Below are positions 44,657 to 53,706 of a stretch of 64,000 nt of DNA, piece after piece. This DNA comes from PMG-095 sp037200885 (lineage in GTDB: Bacteria > Myxococcota_A > Polyangia > Polyangiales > Polyangiaceae), in the NCBI GenBank assembly GCA_037200885.1, contig JBBCIN010000002.1:310001-374000 (forward strand). The letters run 5' to 3'. A program made the position numbers and the translations under genes. Positions within the stretch are counted from its first letter, which is position 1, and each line of letters opens with the position of its first letter. Below the pieces are notes generated by a model, which worked only from the letters and a program-made list of their open reading frames with translations, had not been told where the DNA came from and ran no database searches.

Positions 44657-46087
44657 GTGAGTTCTCCGGCATCCAGCCCTCTTTCCCTAGCCTCCGCAGC
44701 GGCGGAAGTCCACGTACTCGTGGGCGAAAAGCTCGTGCCCCTACCGAAGCTCGAGAGCGGCGACCGGGTGGTGCCTCTGGCTGAGTTCGGTGAGCTGGTG
44801 GTGATTTCCAAAGCCGCTGCCGAAGCCGCGCGGGCCGCCGTCGCACGTGCCACGGCCGCGCTTACCCCCTTGGCTGAGGCGAGCGATGTGGCGATTTTGA
44901 GTTTCTTCGAGGGCTTCGCGGCGCGCCTGGAAGACGAGCGCGCGTTCGCGGAAATCCAACGCGCCAATGCCCTGGACGTCGAAAGCGCGCGAGCCCGCGG
45001 ACGTGCCACCGGCCGCCTCGAGCTCAACCCGCGGATGCGACAGGACATGATCGCAGGGCTGCGCGTCTGGCGGAGCGCGCCCGCGCGCGTCGGCGAAGTG
45101 ATCGAACGACGCCAGGCGGAAGGTTACCTGATCGAGCGGCGCCGGGCCCCCTTGGGCGTGATCGCGTTCGTGTTCGAAGGGCGACCCAACGTGTTCGCGG
45201 ATGCGGCCGGCGTGCTGCGCAATCGTAACGCTGCCGTTTTCCGCATCGGCGGTGACGCGCTCGGCACCGCGATCGCGATCGAGGAACACGCGCTCCGCCC
45301 CGCGTTGCTCGCCGCAGGCCTGCCCGAGGGCGCGCTCGGTTTGGTGCGCAGCAAGGAGCACGCCGCCGCGCACGCGCTCTTCTCGGAGCGCGCGGTGCGC
45401 TTGGCCGTGGCGCGGGGTTCGGGCCGCACCGTCGCACTGCTCGGGGCGATCGCCAAACAGCACGGGATCCCGGCCTCCCTCCACGGGACGGGCGGCGCGT
45501 GGATGCTGATCGAAGCCAGCGCGAGTGCGGAGCTAGTCTACAACGCCGTGCGCTTCAGCTTGGATCGCAAGGTGTGTAACACGCTCAACGTGCTGGTTCT
45601 CGAGCGCGCCGCCGTCGACAAGCTCGGACCAGTCATCGAGCGGGCACTGCGAGAGGTGAGCGCCCACGTGGCGGTGGTGCCCGGTTCCGAAGGCATCGTC
45701 AGCGCCGAACGGACGATCGCGGAGAGTGCGCTCGGTCAGGAGTGGGAGTGGGACCGCGTCCCGGAACTGTCCTTCGTGGTGGCAGATGATTTTGCCCGAG
45801 CCGTGTCGCTGATCAACCAGTACAGCCCGAAGTTCGTCGCCTCGATCTTGTCCGAGCGCCCCGGCGCCTTCGATGCTTTTTACGGGGCGGTGGAAGCACC
45901 GTACGTGAGCAATGGCTTCACGCGCTGGGTGGACGGGCAATGGGCGTGGCATCGCCCGGAGCTCGGCCTGACCAATTGGGAGACTGGACGGCTGTTGGGG
46001 CGGAGCGGGTTCCTATCGGGCGACGACCTCACCACGGTACGCGACGTGTTCATCGATCAAACCGGGCGCGGCGAACAGAAGCGCTAA
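44657..46087 (+). CDS. proA: Glutamate-5-semialdehyde dehydrogenase
   Basis: Gamma-glutamyl-phosphate reductase of proline synthesis, 476 residues (family about 420), GTG start. Seen: APLGVIAFVFEGRPNVFADA (about 164-183), a glycine-rich segment near the NADP site, the catalytic Cys in DRKVCNTLNVLVL (about 307-319) and the C-terminal VSNGFTRWVDGQW stretch. About 40 extra residues at the N-terminus and some changed motif residues make it divergent; the call rests on overall motif order. proB is not adjacent. Confidence 0.85.
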   Translation: MSSPASSPLSLASAAAEVHVLVGEKLVPLPKLESGDRVVPLAEFGELVVISKAAAEAARAAVARATAALTPLAEASDVAILSFFEGFAARLEDERAFAEIQRANALDVESARARGRATGRLELNPRMRQDMIAGLRVWRSAPARVGEVIERRQAEGYLIERRRAPLGVIAFVFEGRPNVFADAAGVLRNRNAAVFRIGGDALGTAIAIEEHALRPALLAAGLPEGALGLVRSKEHAAAHALFSERAVRLAVARGSGRTVALLGAIAKQHGIPASLHGTGGAWMLIEASASAELVYNAVRFSLDRKVCNTLNVLVLERAAVDKLGPVIERALREVSAHVAVVPGSEGIVSAERTIAESALGQEWEWDRVPELSFVVADDFARAVSLINQYSPKFVASILSERPGAFDAFYGAVEAPYVSNGFTRWVDGQWAWHRPELGLTNWETGRLLGRSGFLSGDDLTTVRDVFIDQTGRGEQKR

Positions 46088-46118
46088 CGCGTTTTGGGTT
46101 GGGCTATAAAGGGCCCCC

Positions 46119-48296
46119 ATGGCGCCCTTTCCGCGACGACGATTTCTGGAACTGACCCTAGTTTCGGCCGGCGCCGCGCTAGCCTCGGTGGGCTGCGGCT
46201 CGGATGCGAGCGCGCAGCCCTTGGACGCCGATCGCGTCTTTCCGCAATCGCTCGCGTCGGGCGATCCGCGGCCCACGAGCGTCGTGCTTTGGACACGGGT
46301 GGTCGATAGCGAGCGCCCGAGCGCGGATTTGGAGCTGAGCCTCGAGCTCGCAACGGACGAGGCCTTCACTCAGATCGTGAGCCTCGATGGCGCAGCCAGC
46401 CGCAGTTTGCAGGCGCGCGCGGATTTCGACCATTGCGTGAAGACTCGTGTCGATGGCCTCACGCCGGGCACGCAGTACTTCTACCGCTTCAGCTACGCGC
46501 AGGGCGGTGCGCGCGTCACGACGCGAATCGGGCGCACCAAGACCGCTCCCAGCGAAGACGCAGACGTGAGCGTGCGCTTCGCGGTCGTGTCGTGCCAAGA
46601 CTACGCCGGCAAGTATTTTCACGCCTATCGAAAGCTCGCCACACTCGACCTGGACGTGATCGTGCACCTCGGCGACTACGTGTACGAGACCACGGCCGAC
46701 CCGTCCTTTCAGGTCATGAACGCGGCGCGCCAAGTGAGCTTCGTCAGGCCCGAGCAAGCGCTCAGTCTAGGCAACGGCGATGCCAGCTATCAAGCCGCGC
46801 AATCGTTGGACAACTACCGAGACCTGTATCGGCTGTACCGCGCCGATCCCGATCTACAGGCCGTCCACGAGCGCTTTCCCATGATCGCGATCCAAGACGA
46901 CCACGAATTTTCCGATGATTGTCACGGCGATGTCGCGACGTATCAAGACGGGCGCGTGGACGAGACGGAAACCCCACGCCGACTCGCGGCGGATCAGGCC
47001 TGGTTCGAGTACATGCCGGTCGACCTCTCGCAAACGCCCACGCAAGATTGGGACGAGACTCAACCATTTCCCGACGAGCTCAGGTACTACCGGAGCTTCG
47101 TGTTTGGTCGTCACCTCGAGCTGGTGATGACCGATCTCCGCCGTTATCGGCCCAACCATTTGGTGCCGGAAGACGCCTTCCCCGGGTCCGTGTTCTTGGA
47201 ACAGACCGCGCTGCTCGACATCTCCGATGGCGAGCTACCGGACGACGCCATCGCCTACGTCGACATCGACAGCTACGACGGCGGCAGCTACCAGCAGGCA
47301 CTCGCCGACGCCGCAGAGGGTTTGGGCTTCCGCGCGAGCAGCCTGCATGGACTCATCAGCGTCCCATTCATCAACGACGCGCTCAGCACGCTCGCGCTCG
47401 AGCAGCCGGTCGCCATCGCCGCGGACGCGAGCGAATTTTTACGCGGGTACGCCTACCACCAGCTGCTGAAGAGCGAGGAATTTTCGCGCGTGGGCTCGCG
47501 CTACGTGCTTGCGCTTGCACCGTTCAATGCGCTGGCCAAAGCTCGTTTTCAAGCGACCGATGGCGCGAGCGAACGGCTGATGGGCGCGACGCAACGCGCT
47601 TGGTTCTTGAAGACGATGAAGGCCTCGACCCGCACCTTCAAGATCTGGGGCAACGAAGTTTGCCTGATGCAGCGACACATCGACCTCACGCCGGTCACGT
47701 TGGCGCCCGCGACGCTGCGCCAGAAGATCAGCATTTCAGCGGAAGACTGGGACGGCTTCCCGAACGAGCGTGCCGCCCTGTTGACCGAGCTCGCGAAGCT
47801 GAAAAATGTCGTGATCGTTTCCGGCGATCTGCATTGTTTCTTCGCTGGCACCCCGTACGCGGGTGATGATCCGAGCCAGCGCGTCGTGGAGTTCGTCACC
47901 GGCAGTTTGACCTCGACCACCTGGCTGGATGGCTTGAGCGCGCTGGCCGAGAGTAACCCTTCCCTGCCGCCCGAGACCAAGTTCATCGCCGCTTCCATCC
48001 CCACCTTGCTCGTGGACCCCGACACCCGCCCGAATCCACACCTGGCCTGGCAAAACCTCGCTGACAACGGCTTTGGCGTGTTCGAAGCCAGCGCCGAGCG
48101 GCTCACGGCGCAGCTGCTCACCCTACCCGCCTCCGCGGTCGCGACCGCCCCAGGGCAACTGGGCGTCGACCTGGCTAGTTTATTCAGCGAACAGCAATTC
48201 GAAGTGCCCGCCGGTACCCCTGATCTCTTGCGCGATAACGACGGCGTCCGGGAACGCTGGGACATCGACGCCATGGCTTGGTTGGCAGTCAGCTGA
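46119..48296 (+). CDS. PhoD-family alkaline phosphatase / phosphodiesterase
   Basis: Secreted phosphatase of 725 residues. The N-terminus has a Tat motif (RRRFLEL) and a possible lipobox (ASVGC). A Fn3-like PhoD N-terminal domain follows (about 38-140, FPQSLASGDPRPTSVVLWTR). The metallophosphatase core contains VVSCQDY, HLGDYVYE (near 185) and MIAIQDDHEFSDDC (near 252-265), and VVIVSGDLHCFFA (near 565). PhoD enzymes use Fe and Ca and release phosphate from diesters and monoesters. No Pho box was looked for in detail. Confidence 0.92.
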   Translation: MAPFPRRRFLELTLVSAGAALASVGCGSDASAQPLDADRVFPQSLASGDPRPTSVVLWTRVVDSERPSADLELSLELATDEAFTQIVSLDGAASRSLQARADFDHCVKTRVDGLTPGTQYFYRFSYAQGGARVTTRIGRTKTAPSEDADVSVRFAVVSCQDYAGKYFHAYRKLATLDLDVIVHLGDYVYETTADPSFQVMNAARQVSFVRPEQALSLGNGDASYQAAQSLDNYRDLYRLYRADPDLQAVHERFPMIAIQDDHEFSDDCHGDVATYQDGRVDETETPRRLAADQAWFEYMPVDLSQTPTQDWDETQPFPDELRYYRSFVFGRHLELVMTDLRRYRPNHLVPEDAFPGSVFLEQTALLDISDGELPDDAIAYVDIDSYDGGSYQQALADAAEGLGFRASSLHGLISVPFINDALSTLALEQPVAIAADASEFLRGYAYHQLLKSEEFSRVGSRYVLALAPFNALAKARFQATDGASERLMGATQRAWFLKTMKASTRTFKIWGNEVCLMQRHIDLTPVTLAPATLRQKISISAEDWDGFPNERAALLTELAKLKNVVIVSGDLHCFFAGTPYAGDDPSQRVVEFVTGSLTSTTWLDGLSALAESNPSLPPETKFIAASIPTLLVDPDTRPNPHLAWQNLADNGFGVFEASAERLTAQLLTLPASAVATAPGQLGVDLASLFSEQQFEVPAGTPDLLRDNDGVRERWDIDAMAWLAVS

Positions 48297-48379
48297 GTGG
48301 CATTTTTGCGTGCTGCGATACAAGCCATCGACACGCAGCGCATTCGCACTTATGACGCTGCCAACTAATAGGAGGCCAC

Positions 48380-49003
48380 GTGAAGACTTCGTCATTCGCA
48401 GTGATTCTGGCGTTCGGAACTTTGGGCTTGTTGAGTGCGTGTGGTGGGGGAGCGACCGAGCCGCCCGCCGCGCCACCGCCACCGCCGCCGCCACCGGCTG
48501 AAGCGATGGCAGAGGAGAAACCCGCTCCGAAGCCAGCCGAAGCACCCGCGCCTGAGCCGCGCATGCTGCAGGTGAAGCTCGAGGCCAAGAGCGGCTCCAA
48601 GCTCAGCGGCAGCGCCATGCTGATGGAGGTCGAAGGTGGCGTGAAGGTGACGCTCTCGGTCGAAGGTGTGACGCCCGGCGGCGACCACGGCGCGCACGTG
48701 CACGAAAAGGGCGACTGCAGCGCGCCGGACGGCGCCAGCGCCGGCGGCCATTTCAACCCAGCAGGCAACGAGCACGCGCTGCCGACGGTGGCCAAGCGTC
48801 ACCTCGGCGATCTCGGCAACCTGACCATCGGCAAAGACGGCAAGGGTTCGCTGGAGATCACGATCCCGGGCGCGAACCTGAAGCCGGGCGATCCGAACTC
48901 CTTCGCCGGAAAATCGATCATCGTGCACGCCAAGAAGGACGACGGCGGCCAGCCAACGGGCAACGCGGGCGGGCGCATCGGCTGCGGCGTGATCGGCGCC
49001 TAG
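48380..49003 (+). CDS. sodC: Cu/Zn superoxide dismutase lipoprotein
   Basis: Periplasmic or surface-anchored superoxide dismutase of 207 residues. The lipoprotein signal (LGLLSAC) and a Pro/Glu/Ala linker to about residue 60 precede the SodC domain. Metal ligands are visible: HAHVH, GGHFNPAGNEH, KRHLGDLG and the late His in IIVHAKKDD. The active-site Arg is in GGRIGCGVIGA, and a disulfide pair (GDCS, IGCG) is present. The start is GTG 48380, preceded by a perfect AGGAGG at 48370-48375. Confidence 0.93.
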   Translation: MKTSSFAVILAFGTLGLLSACGGGATEPPAAPPPPPPPPAEAMAEEKPAPKPAEAPAPEPRMLQVKLEAKSGSKLSGSAMLMEVEGGVKVTLSVEGVTPGGDHGAHVHEKGDCSAPDGASAGGHFNPAGNEHALPTVAKRHLGDLGNLTIGKDGKGSLEITIPGANLKPGDPNSFAGKSIIVHAKKDDGGQPTGNAGGRIGCGVIGA

Positions 49004-49156
49004 TCGTTTCGTTGCGGTAACAGTGGGGGAGTGCGCGTCTCCCCCGCGTTAATATTTGCGGGCTTCCGCAGCAGCCAGGCGGGGCTCGTCAAAGGCTCAG
49101 AGTGCGCTACCTTTTCGGGGCTGCGCCGCGATGCGGCCCTGGACCGAACGACGCCC

Positions 49157-49699
49157 ATGTCCCGAACTCGCCCATTCCAAAGCTTGTTGTTGATTGCGCT
49201 GGCCGCCACGCCCGCTCTTGCGGCCTGCTCATCGTCGGATGATTCGCGAGCCCACGTCGATCCCATCTCGACCGCCGGCATCGAGCGCGAGGGAGACGCG
49301 AGCAATGCGCAGCTCAGCACCTTCCTGCATCTCAAGCCGGTTGAGTGGGCCTGGGCGGGCGGACAATTCGACACCCCCGATGACAAGTCGACGCTCGCCG
49401 CCGACACACCCGTGACGTTTACCTGGCACGCCGATCCCGCAGACTTCGCGGAGGGCGGCGCTTCGGGCGACGTGGTGATGACTCATCTGCTGCAGTTCAG
49501 CAGCGCGAGCAACGGCAACTTGCTGCAAGTGTTCACCACGCTGAAGCAGTACACGCCGGACGCGGAGGACTGGCAAAAGTTGGTCGACGCCGGTGAACCG
49601 ATCACGCTCGCGCTCACCACGGGCTCCTTCTTGGGCACGGACTTGCCCGCTGACGGCGGACCCTTCATCGGCCAAACGCTGACGTTCACGATCGAATAG
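49157..49699 (+). CDS. Lipoprotein of unknown function
   Basis: Predicted lipoprotein of 180 residues: signal LLLIALAATPALAAC, then a beta-rich domain (LHLKPVEWAWAGGQFDTP, TPVTFTWHADPADF, GDVVMTHLLQFSS, LLQVFTTLKQYTPD). I do not recognise the fold. ATG 49157 is set by the signal peptide. It stands alone, and the 275-bp gap after it is AT-richer than its surroundings. Confidence 0.72.
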   Translation: MSRTRPFQSLLLIALAATPALAACSSSDDSRAHVDPISTAGIEREGDASNAQLSTFLHLKPVEWAWAGGQFDTPDDKSTLAADTPVTFTWHADPADFAEGGASGDVVMTHLLQFSSASNGNLLQVFTTLKQYTPDAEDWQKLVDAGEPITLALTTGSFLGTDLPADGGPFIGQTLTFTIE

Positions 49700-49974
49700 C
49701 GCGTTGCCGTTCAGCTGCTGCGTTGCGGCTCTGCTGGGCCTTCGGCGTGCGCGGTTCATTGCAGCGAGAGCGGCGTCCGGCAGCGCCACGGAAGGCAGCA
49801 CGGAAGTTTTTTTGCTCGGCAGACCCGGTCAGCGTCCGGTCAACCGTTGAATATTCGTACTCAAATCACTGTTTTCTGGCTGAATCCGAGCAAAACAAAA
49901 ATCTAGTAACGTGGTAAACAGCTTGCTATTGTAGTGTCACTGCAACCCCCCGCGAACAGCCAGAGGAGCGAGCC
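49700..49974 (+). promoter_or_regulatory. AT-richer leader of the receiver-XRE gene
   Basis: The stretch 49850-49940 is unusually AT-rich for this window and should contain the promoter of the next gene; I cannot fix the hexamers. AGAGGAG at about 49962-49968 is a strong ribosome-binding site that decides the TTG start at 49975. Confidence 0.5.
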
Positions 49975-50583
49975 TTGCCCATCGAAGTACCGAGCGTCCG
50001 AATCCTGATAGTGGATGATGACAAAGCGATCTGCGACTTCATGCAGTCGCTCCTCGAGAAGGACGGTTTCATCGTCAAAACCCTGAGCGATCCGACACTC
50101 GTCGAAGACGAGGTTCGGCAGGGTGATTACCATGTGCTGATCCTCGACCTGATGATGCCCAAGATGGACGGCATCGAGGTGCTGAAGAAGATTCGCACCA
50201 TCGATAGCGACATCGCGGTCGTCATCTTCACCGCGCATCCGAACCTCGATTCAGCGGTGGCCTCGATGAAGCTCGACGCGGTCGACTACATCAAGAAGCC
50301 GTTCAACGTGGACGAGTTCCGCGAAGTGCTCGCGCGCGTGATGAAGAAGAAGGGCTTGGCCCGCACGCCCGAAGAGCAGCTGCACAAGATCATCGGCGAT
50401 ACGATCCGCACCATGCGCAAGGAGAAGGAGCTGACGCTCAAGCAGATGAGCCGCCGTACCGGCCTCAGCATCTCGCTCCTGTCGCAGATCGAACGCGCCG
50501 AATCGAGCCCCTCGATCTCGAGCTTGTACAAGATCGCGATCGCGCTCGATTCTAAGATTCAGGATCTGTTCGGCAACAACTGA
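49975..50583 (+). CDS. Response regulator fused to XRE-type HTH
   Basis: Regulator of 202 residues, TTG start behind a strong AGAGGAG site. The receiver (about 8-122) has LIVDDDKAICDFM, phosphoacceptor Asp in LILDLMMPKMDG, Thr in VIFTAHPN and Lys in YIKKPF. A linker and a Cro/CI-type HTH (about 140-200: RTMRKEKELTLKQMSRRTGL, SISLLSQIERAESSPSI) follow. The XRE output is less common than OmpR, NarL or NtrC types. No kinase is adjacent. Codon and residue content (Lys, Ile) differ slightly from neighbours. A perfect hairpin follows. Confidence 0.92.
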   Translation: MPIEVPSVRILIVDDDKAICDFMQSLLEKDGFIVKTLSDPTLVEDEVRQGDYHVLILDLMMPKMDGIEVLKKIRTIDSDIAVVIFTAHPNLDSAVASMKLDAVDYIKKPFNVDEFREVLARVMKKKGLARTPEEQLHKIIGDTIRTMRKEKELTLKQMSRRTGLSISLLSQIERAESSPSISSLYKIAIALDSKIQDLFGNN

Positions 50584-50597
50584 GCGGGCAACGCGAC

Positions 50598-50637
50598 GCG
50601 CGGCGAGTGTCTTCCCGAGAGAGGACACTCGCCGCGC
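50598..50637. terminator. Perfect 14-bp hairpin between convergent genes
   Basis: GCGCGGCGAGTGTC (50598-50611) pairs perfectly with 50624-50637 across a 12-base loop. There is no T tract. It lies between the convergent receiver-XRE and fibro-slime genes, so a bidirectional terminator is the simplest reading. Confidence 0.65.
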
Positions 50638-50685
50638 TCGCGCTTCGCTGTTCGACCTGCGAGAGACGACCGCGAGAACCCGCCG

Positions 50686-51804
50686 CTATTTGACCGGCGG
50701 CTCTTCGACGACCGTGCCGCAGTTGGTGAACGCGAGATTGGTATCGACGCGGAAGTTCGACTGATCGGTGTGACGCTCGGCGTGGAACAGATCGAGATCG
50801 TAGGTCTGGCCGACGGTGATTTCGAGCTTTTTGGCTTCCATATCCAGCGAGATCTTGTCGTTCGTTTCTTTGTGCAGGCCGCCTAGGTCGATCGCCAGGT
50901 GGTGGTTGATGAATACCCACAGATCGTCGTCACCCGTGAACGAGAAGGTCTCCCCACCCATGTAACTGAACTGGGTGTGCACCTCGGTGGTGAAACCGTA
51001 GTTGTGATCCCACTTCTTGCAGGTGGCGCCATCCTCAGTGCAGGTGTTGCCCCAGCCCTTGCCATCGAGCGGGAAAAACGCGCTGCTCTGAAAGGTCAGC
51101 ACGCCGTCGTTCGGCTGAAAGTAGAAGTAAACCTCGTACGGCTTGTTGACGTCCGGAGTGGCGCGGTACCACTGGTCGAAGTCCATTTTGCTGGTGGTCT
51201 GCTGGCCATTCTTGGGGTCGATGATCGGCCCGGTTCCGTTGTAGACGGGTTTGTGATCGTCACCCAAGGTGTCCTTGACGATGCCCTTGGAGGCGTCCGC
51301 ACCCGAGTACGCTTCGAAGTCCGGATGACCACCGGGCTCGTTCTTACCCTTGAAGTCACGGACCACGCCCAGAATCGCGGTACCGCAGCCAGACGGCGCA
51401 GCACCCGCGGCACCCGGCGCGCCTGCCGTACCCGCCGCGCCTCCCGTACCGACATCCACGGCGGGACCAAGCTTGAAGCCGCCCATATCGGCCTTCGTGT
51501 AGTCGGCCGGCAACATGTACGGCCCCGCGCCGGCAAACGCGGTACCCCCACCACCAGTACCGTTGCCCGACCCTCCCGGTCCCATCAGGATCAAATCAGG
51601 AGTGCCTGCAATACCAGGTGAGTTCCCGTTCGAGTTCGAGCTCCCCGCGGCAGCGCCACTATCGACGCGCGAGGGATCCGCACTGCTGCCGCAACCAGGC
51701 ACACCTGCGAGCAACACGGGAAGAGCGAGGCAGCTGACGAGCAGCGCAGAAGGCAGCCTGCGGTGAGAACGCATTGGCAGCTTCGAAGAGATCGGTTCGC
51801 TCAT
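50686..51804 (-). CDS. Fibro-slime domain lipoprotein
   Basis: Lipoprotein of 372 residues: signal with LALPVLLAGVPGC, Gly/Ser/Asn/Ala linker to about residue 140, then a fibro-slime/PA14-like domain to the end. Family marks are seen: ILGVVRDFKGKNEPGGHPDF, TSKMDFDQWYRATPDVN, LTFQSSAFFPLDGKGWGN, FSFTGDDDLWVFINHHLAID and YDLDLFHAERHTDQSNFRVD. Fibro-slime domains occur in slime-mould and myxobacterial surface or matrix proteins. ATG 51804 has GGAG upstream; a TTG at 51822 and ATG at 51774 are alternatives. Confidence 0.85.
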   Translation of the reverse strand: MSEPISSKLPMRSHRRLPSALLVSCLALPVLLAGVPGCGSSADPSRVDSGAAAGSSNSNGNSPGIAGTPDLILMGPGGSGNGTGGGGTAFAGAGPYMLPADYTKADMGGFKLGPAVDVGTGGAAGTAGAPGAAGAAPSGCGTAILGVVRDFKGKNEPGGHPDFEAYSGADASKGIVKDTLGDDHKPVYNGTGPIIDPKNGQQTTSKMDFDQWYRATPDVNKPYEVYFYFQPNDGVLTFQSSAFFPLDGKGWGNTCTEDGATCKKWDHNYGFTTEVHTQFSYMGGETFSFTGDDDLWVFINHHLAIDLGGLHKETNDKISLDMEAKKLEITVGQTYDLDLFHAERHTDQSNFRVDTNLAFTNCGTVVEEPPVK

Positions 51805-52061
51805 AGGGTCTAGGGTCTCCAAAAAAGTCCGGTTTGGCTGATCAATGTCGGATCGCTCGAGAGTCGATCAGGAACGTTCCCCACGCCAGTCGGGGGAACG
51901 TGACAATTCTAGCCGAATCCCGGCGGCCACGCCGGTCCTCACCTTCGCGAACGGCGTACCCGAGTGTGCGCTAAAGCTCAACCGGATGTTTCTAGCCAGA
52001 ACGCGCTCAGTCACGGCATAACGCGTACGGTCGCACATTGTGCGTGAATCACCCCCGGGAG

Positions 52062-52562
52062 CTATTGCAGACGCGGTCCTAGCGGTGACGGCGCGGGAGT
52101 TGGCTGAGTCGAGAGACCGTCATTGTAGATGTTGATCGCATCGTACACGTGCGGTTGCCCAGACATGATCATGACCGTGCCGGTGGCCACTGCGACCAAA
52201 CCGCCCACGACGAGACCGACGGCCAAACCCGAAGCGGGCGCGTCACTCTGCCCGGTCTGATCGTGAGCCAAGACGACCAAGCCGCCAATCTCGGTACCCA
52301 GTCCGACCAGATCCAAAACGAACCCGCCCACGATCAGGTTGCGACCGACGCGCGCGTGGTGCTCGGCGCGCGGATTGCCCCGGACCGCATCGACCAAGCC
52401 CGTGCCGAGTGCCGGACTCCCGAAGTGCGCGCCATCCTTCACGAACGTCGGATACCCGCCATCGACCACGGTTTCGATGCGCGGACTTCGCGCCGGCTCG
52501 TAGCTCGAAGAACACCCCTGCACGAAGACCAACCCCAACAGACCGACTATGCCCGACCGCAT
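52062..52562 (-). CDS. Lipoprotein with two C-terminal membrane segments
   Basis: Predicted lipoprotein of 166 residues: signal IVGLLGLVFVQGC, a polar part (about 20-70), then two hydrophobic Gly-rich segments (LIVGGFVLDLVGLGTEIGGL and LAVGLVVGGLVAVATGTVMI). I do not recognise it; it could be a small glycine-zipper-like envelope protein. ATG 52562 is fixed by the signal. The gap 51823-52061 upstream of the next gene holds nothing I can name. Confidence 0.65.
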   Translation of the reverse strand: MRSGIVGLLGLVFVQGCSSSYEPARSPRIETVVDGGYPTFVKDGAHFGSPALGTGLVDAVRGNPRAEHHARVGRNLIVGGFVLDLVGLGTEIGGLVVLAHDQTGQSDAPASGLAVGLVVGGLVAVATGTVMIMSGQPHVYDAINIYNDGLSTQPTPAPSPLGPRLQ

Positions 52563-52667
52563 CCGATATGCCTCCGCGCCGCAGGCTACTCGTCGGAAGT
52601 CCACGAACCAAGCCGAAACAAGCCCCCCTTGCGCTGACGCAGCGCGGTGAATCGCGCCTCGCCTCGT

Positions 52668-53096
52668 TCAGGCGGTTTCGTCGAATCTGAGGAGCACGCG
52701 CTCGAGCTTCCGAATCAGTAGCTCCACGTCGTTCTTCTCGACGTAGTCTTCGGCGCCCAAGGCGAGCGCGATGCGGCTGTCGGAATCATTGACCTTGCGA
52801 CCGGACCAAACCAAGACGGGGATATGAGCCGTGCGCCCCTCGGCCTTCAGCTTGGCCAGCACGTCGCGACCGTCAGCGTCTGGAAACTCGATATCGAGAA
52901 CAATCAGATCCGGTTGCGTGGTGATCGCCAACTCGAGCGCCTGCGCGCCCGTAGTCGCCGCGATGACTTGGTGCCCCGCCCGCTCAGCAGCACACCTGAC
53001 GACTTCTTGCACGATCGCGTCATCGTCCGCCAACAGCACGCGCCAGCCGCGTCTCTCGTCCTGCGCCGGTCGATGCACCCCGTAGATCTGCTCCAT
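52668..53096 (-). CDS. Stand-alone receiver protein
   Basis: Single-domain response regulator of 142 residues: LLADDDAIVQEV, phosphoacceptor Asp in LIVLDIEFPDADGRDVL, Ser switch in VLVWSGRK and Lys in YVEKND. A paralogue of 34231-34620. It lacks an output domain and has no adjacent kinase. The start has a weak AAAGGGTGAGG ahead of ATG 53096. Confidence 0.87.
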   Translation of the reverse strand: MEQIYGVHRPAQDERRGWRVLLADDDAIVQEVVRCAAERAGHQVIAATTGAQALELAITTQPDLIVLDIEFPDADGRDVLAKLKAEGRTAHIPVLVWSGRKVNDSDSRIALALGAEDYVEKNDVELLIRKLERVLLRFDETA

Positions 53097-53346
53097 GCCT
53101 CACCCTTTCGACGTCACGCGGAACTACTCAGCGCCAAGCCACGCTAAGGCGTCGATCCACGGTTACAATGCGGCGTTCCGCCACACAGAGTGAGAATCAA
53201 CGCATTCGCAGCGATAAGCGCGCACTCTTCGAGCCACTATTTTTCGTCACTGCGCTCGAGTCACCCGAGTCGCACCCTCGCCAGGGCGCGCAACTGAGGG
53301 TCGCGCGCTGGCGGATGCGCGCGTGCAACACACCGTGAGTGGACTC

Positions 53347-53374
53347 TTGCGCGACCGCGAGGCGTGCTTACTTT
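53347..53374 (+). promoter_or_regulatory. Sigma70-like promoter of the small RNA
   Basis: TTGCGC (53347-53352), a 16-bp spacer and TACTTT (53369-53374). The predicted start near 53381 falls one base before the first hairpin of the RNA candidate. The match to consensus is moderate. Confidence 0.5.
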
Positions 53375-53380
53375 GATGCT

Positions 53381-53504
53381 CGTCACTGGGCGCCGTCGTC
53401 GTCGCAGTGACTCACCTTGGTTCTGTTGTTGGTCTGATACGACCCAAACGCCCCCGGTGCCGCGGCCCTCCCCTCCCGCGAGTCATCGGGGGCGTTTCCC
53501 TTTT
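53381..53504 (+). ncRNA. Candidate small RNA, three hairpins with terminator
   Basis: About 124 nt without a credible coding frame. Hairpin 1: GTCACTG (53382-53388) with CAGTGAC (53405-53411). Hairpin 2: TTGGTC with GACCCAA around a TGATAC loop (53429-53447). Hairpin 3: AAACGCCCCCG (53446-53456) with CGGGGGCGTTT (53487-53497), an 11-bp stem followed by TTTCCCTTTT, a fair terminator. A plausible promoter sits just upstream. It lies in the 610-bp gene-free stretch 53097-53706; I see nothing else there. The three-stem design recalls myxobacterial Pxr RNA, but I cannot compare sequences. Confidence 0.6.
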
Positions 53505-53706
53505 GTGTTCAGTGGCGACAGCGAATACGGCGCCGGTGGGGCTCAACCTGCGAGCGAGCTTCGACTTACGGGGCGCGGCGGCGGTGGGGCGCTCAGCCAC
53601 CGCATTCGGACAGGTTGGATGCTGCGGTCGGTTGAATCGGCGCACATCGCTATGACACTCGGATCAGCCTTGATAAAGCTGACCGCCGGAAGCAGCTTCT
53701 CCGCCC

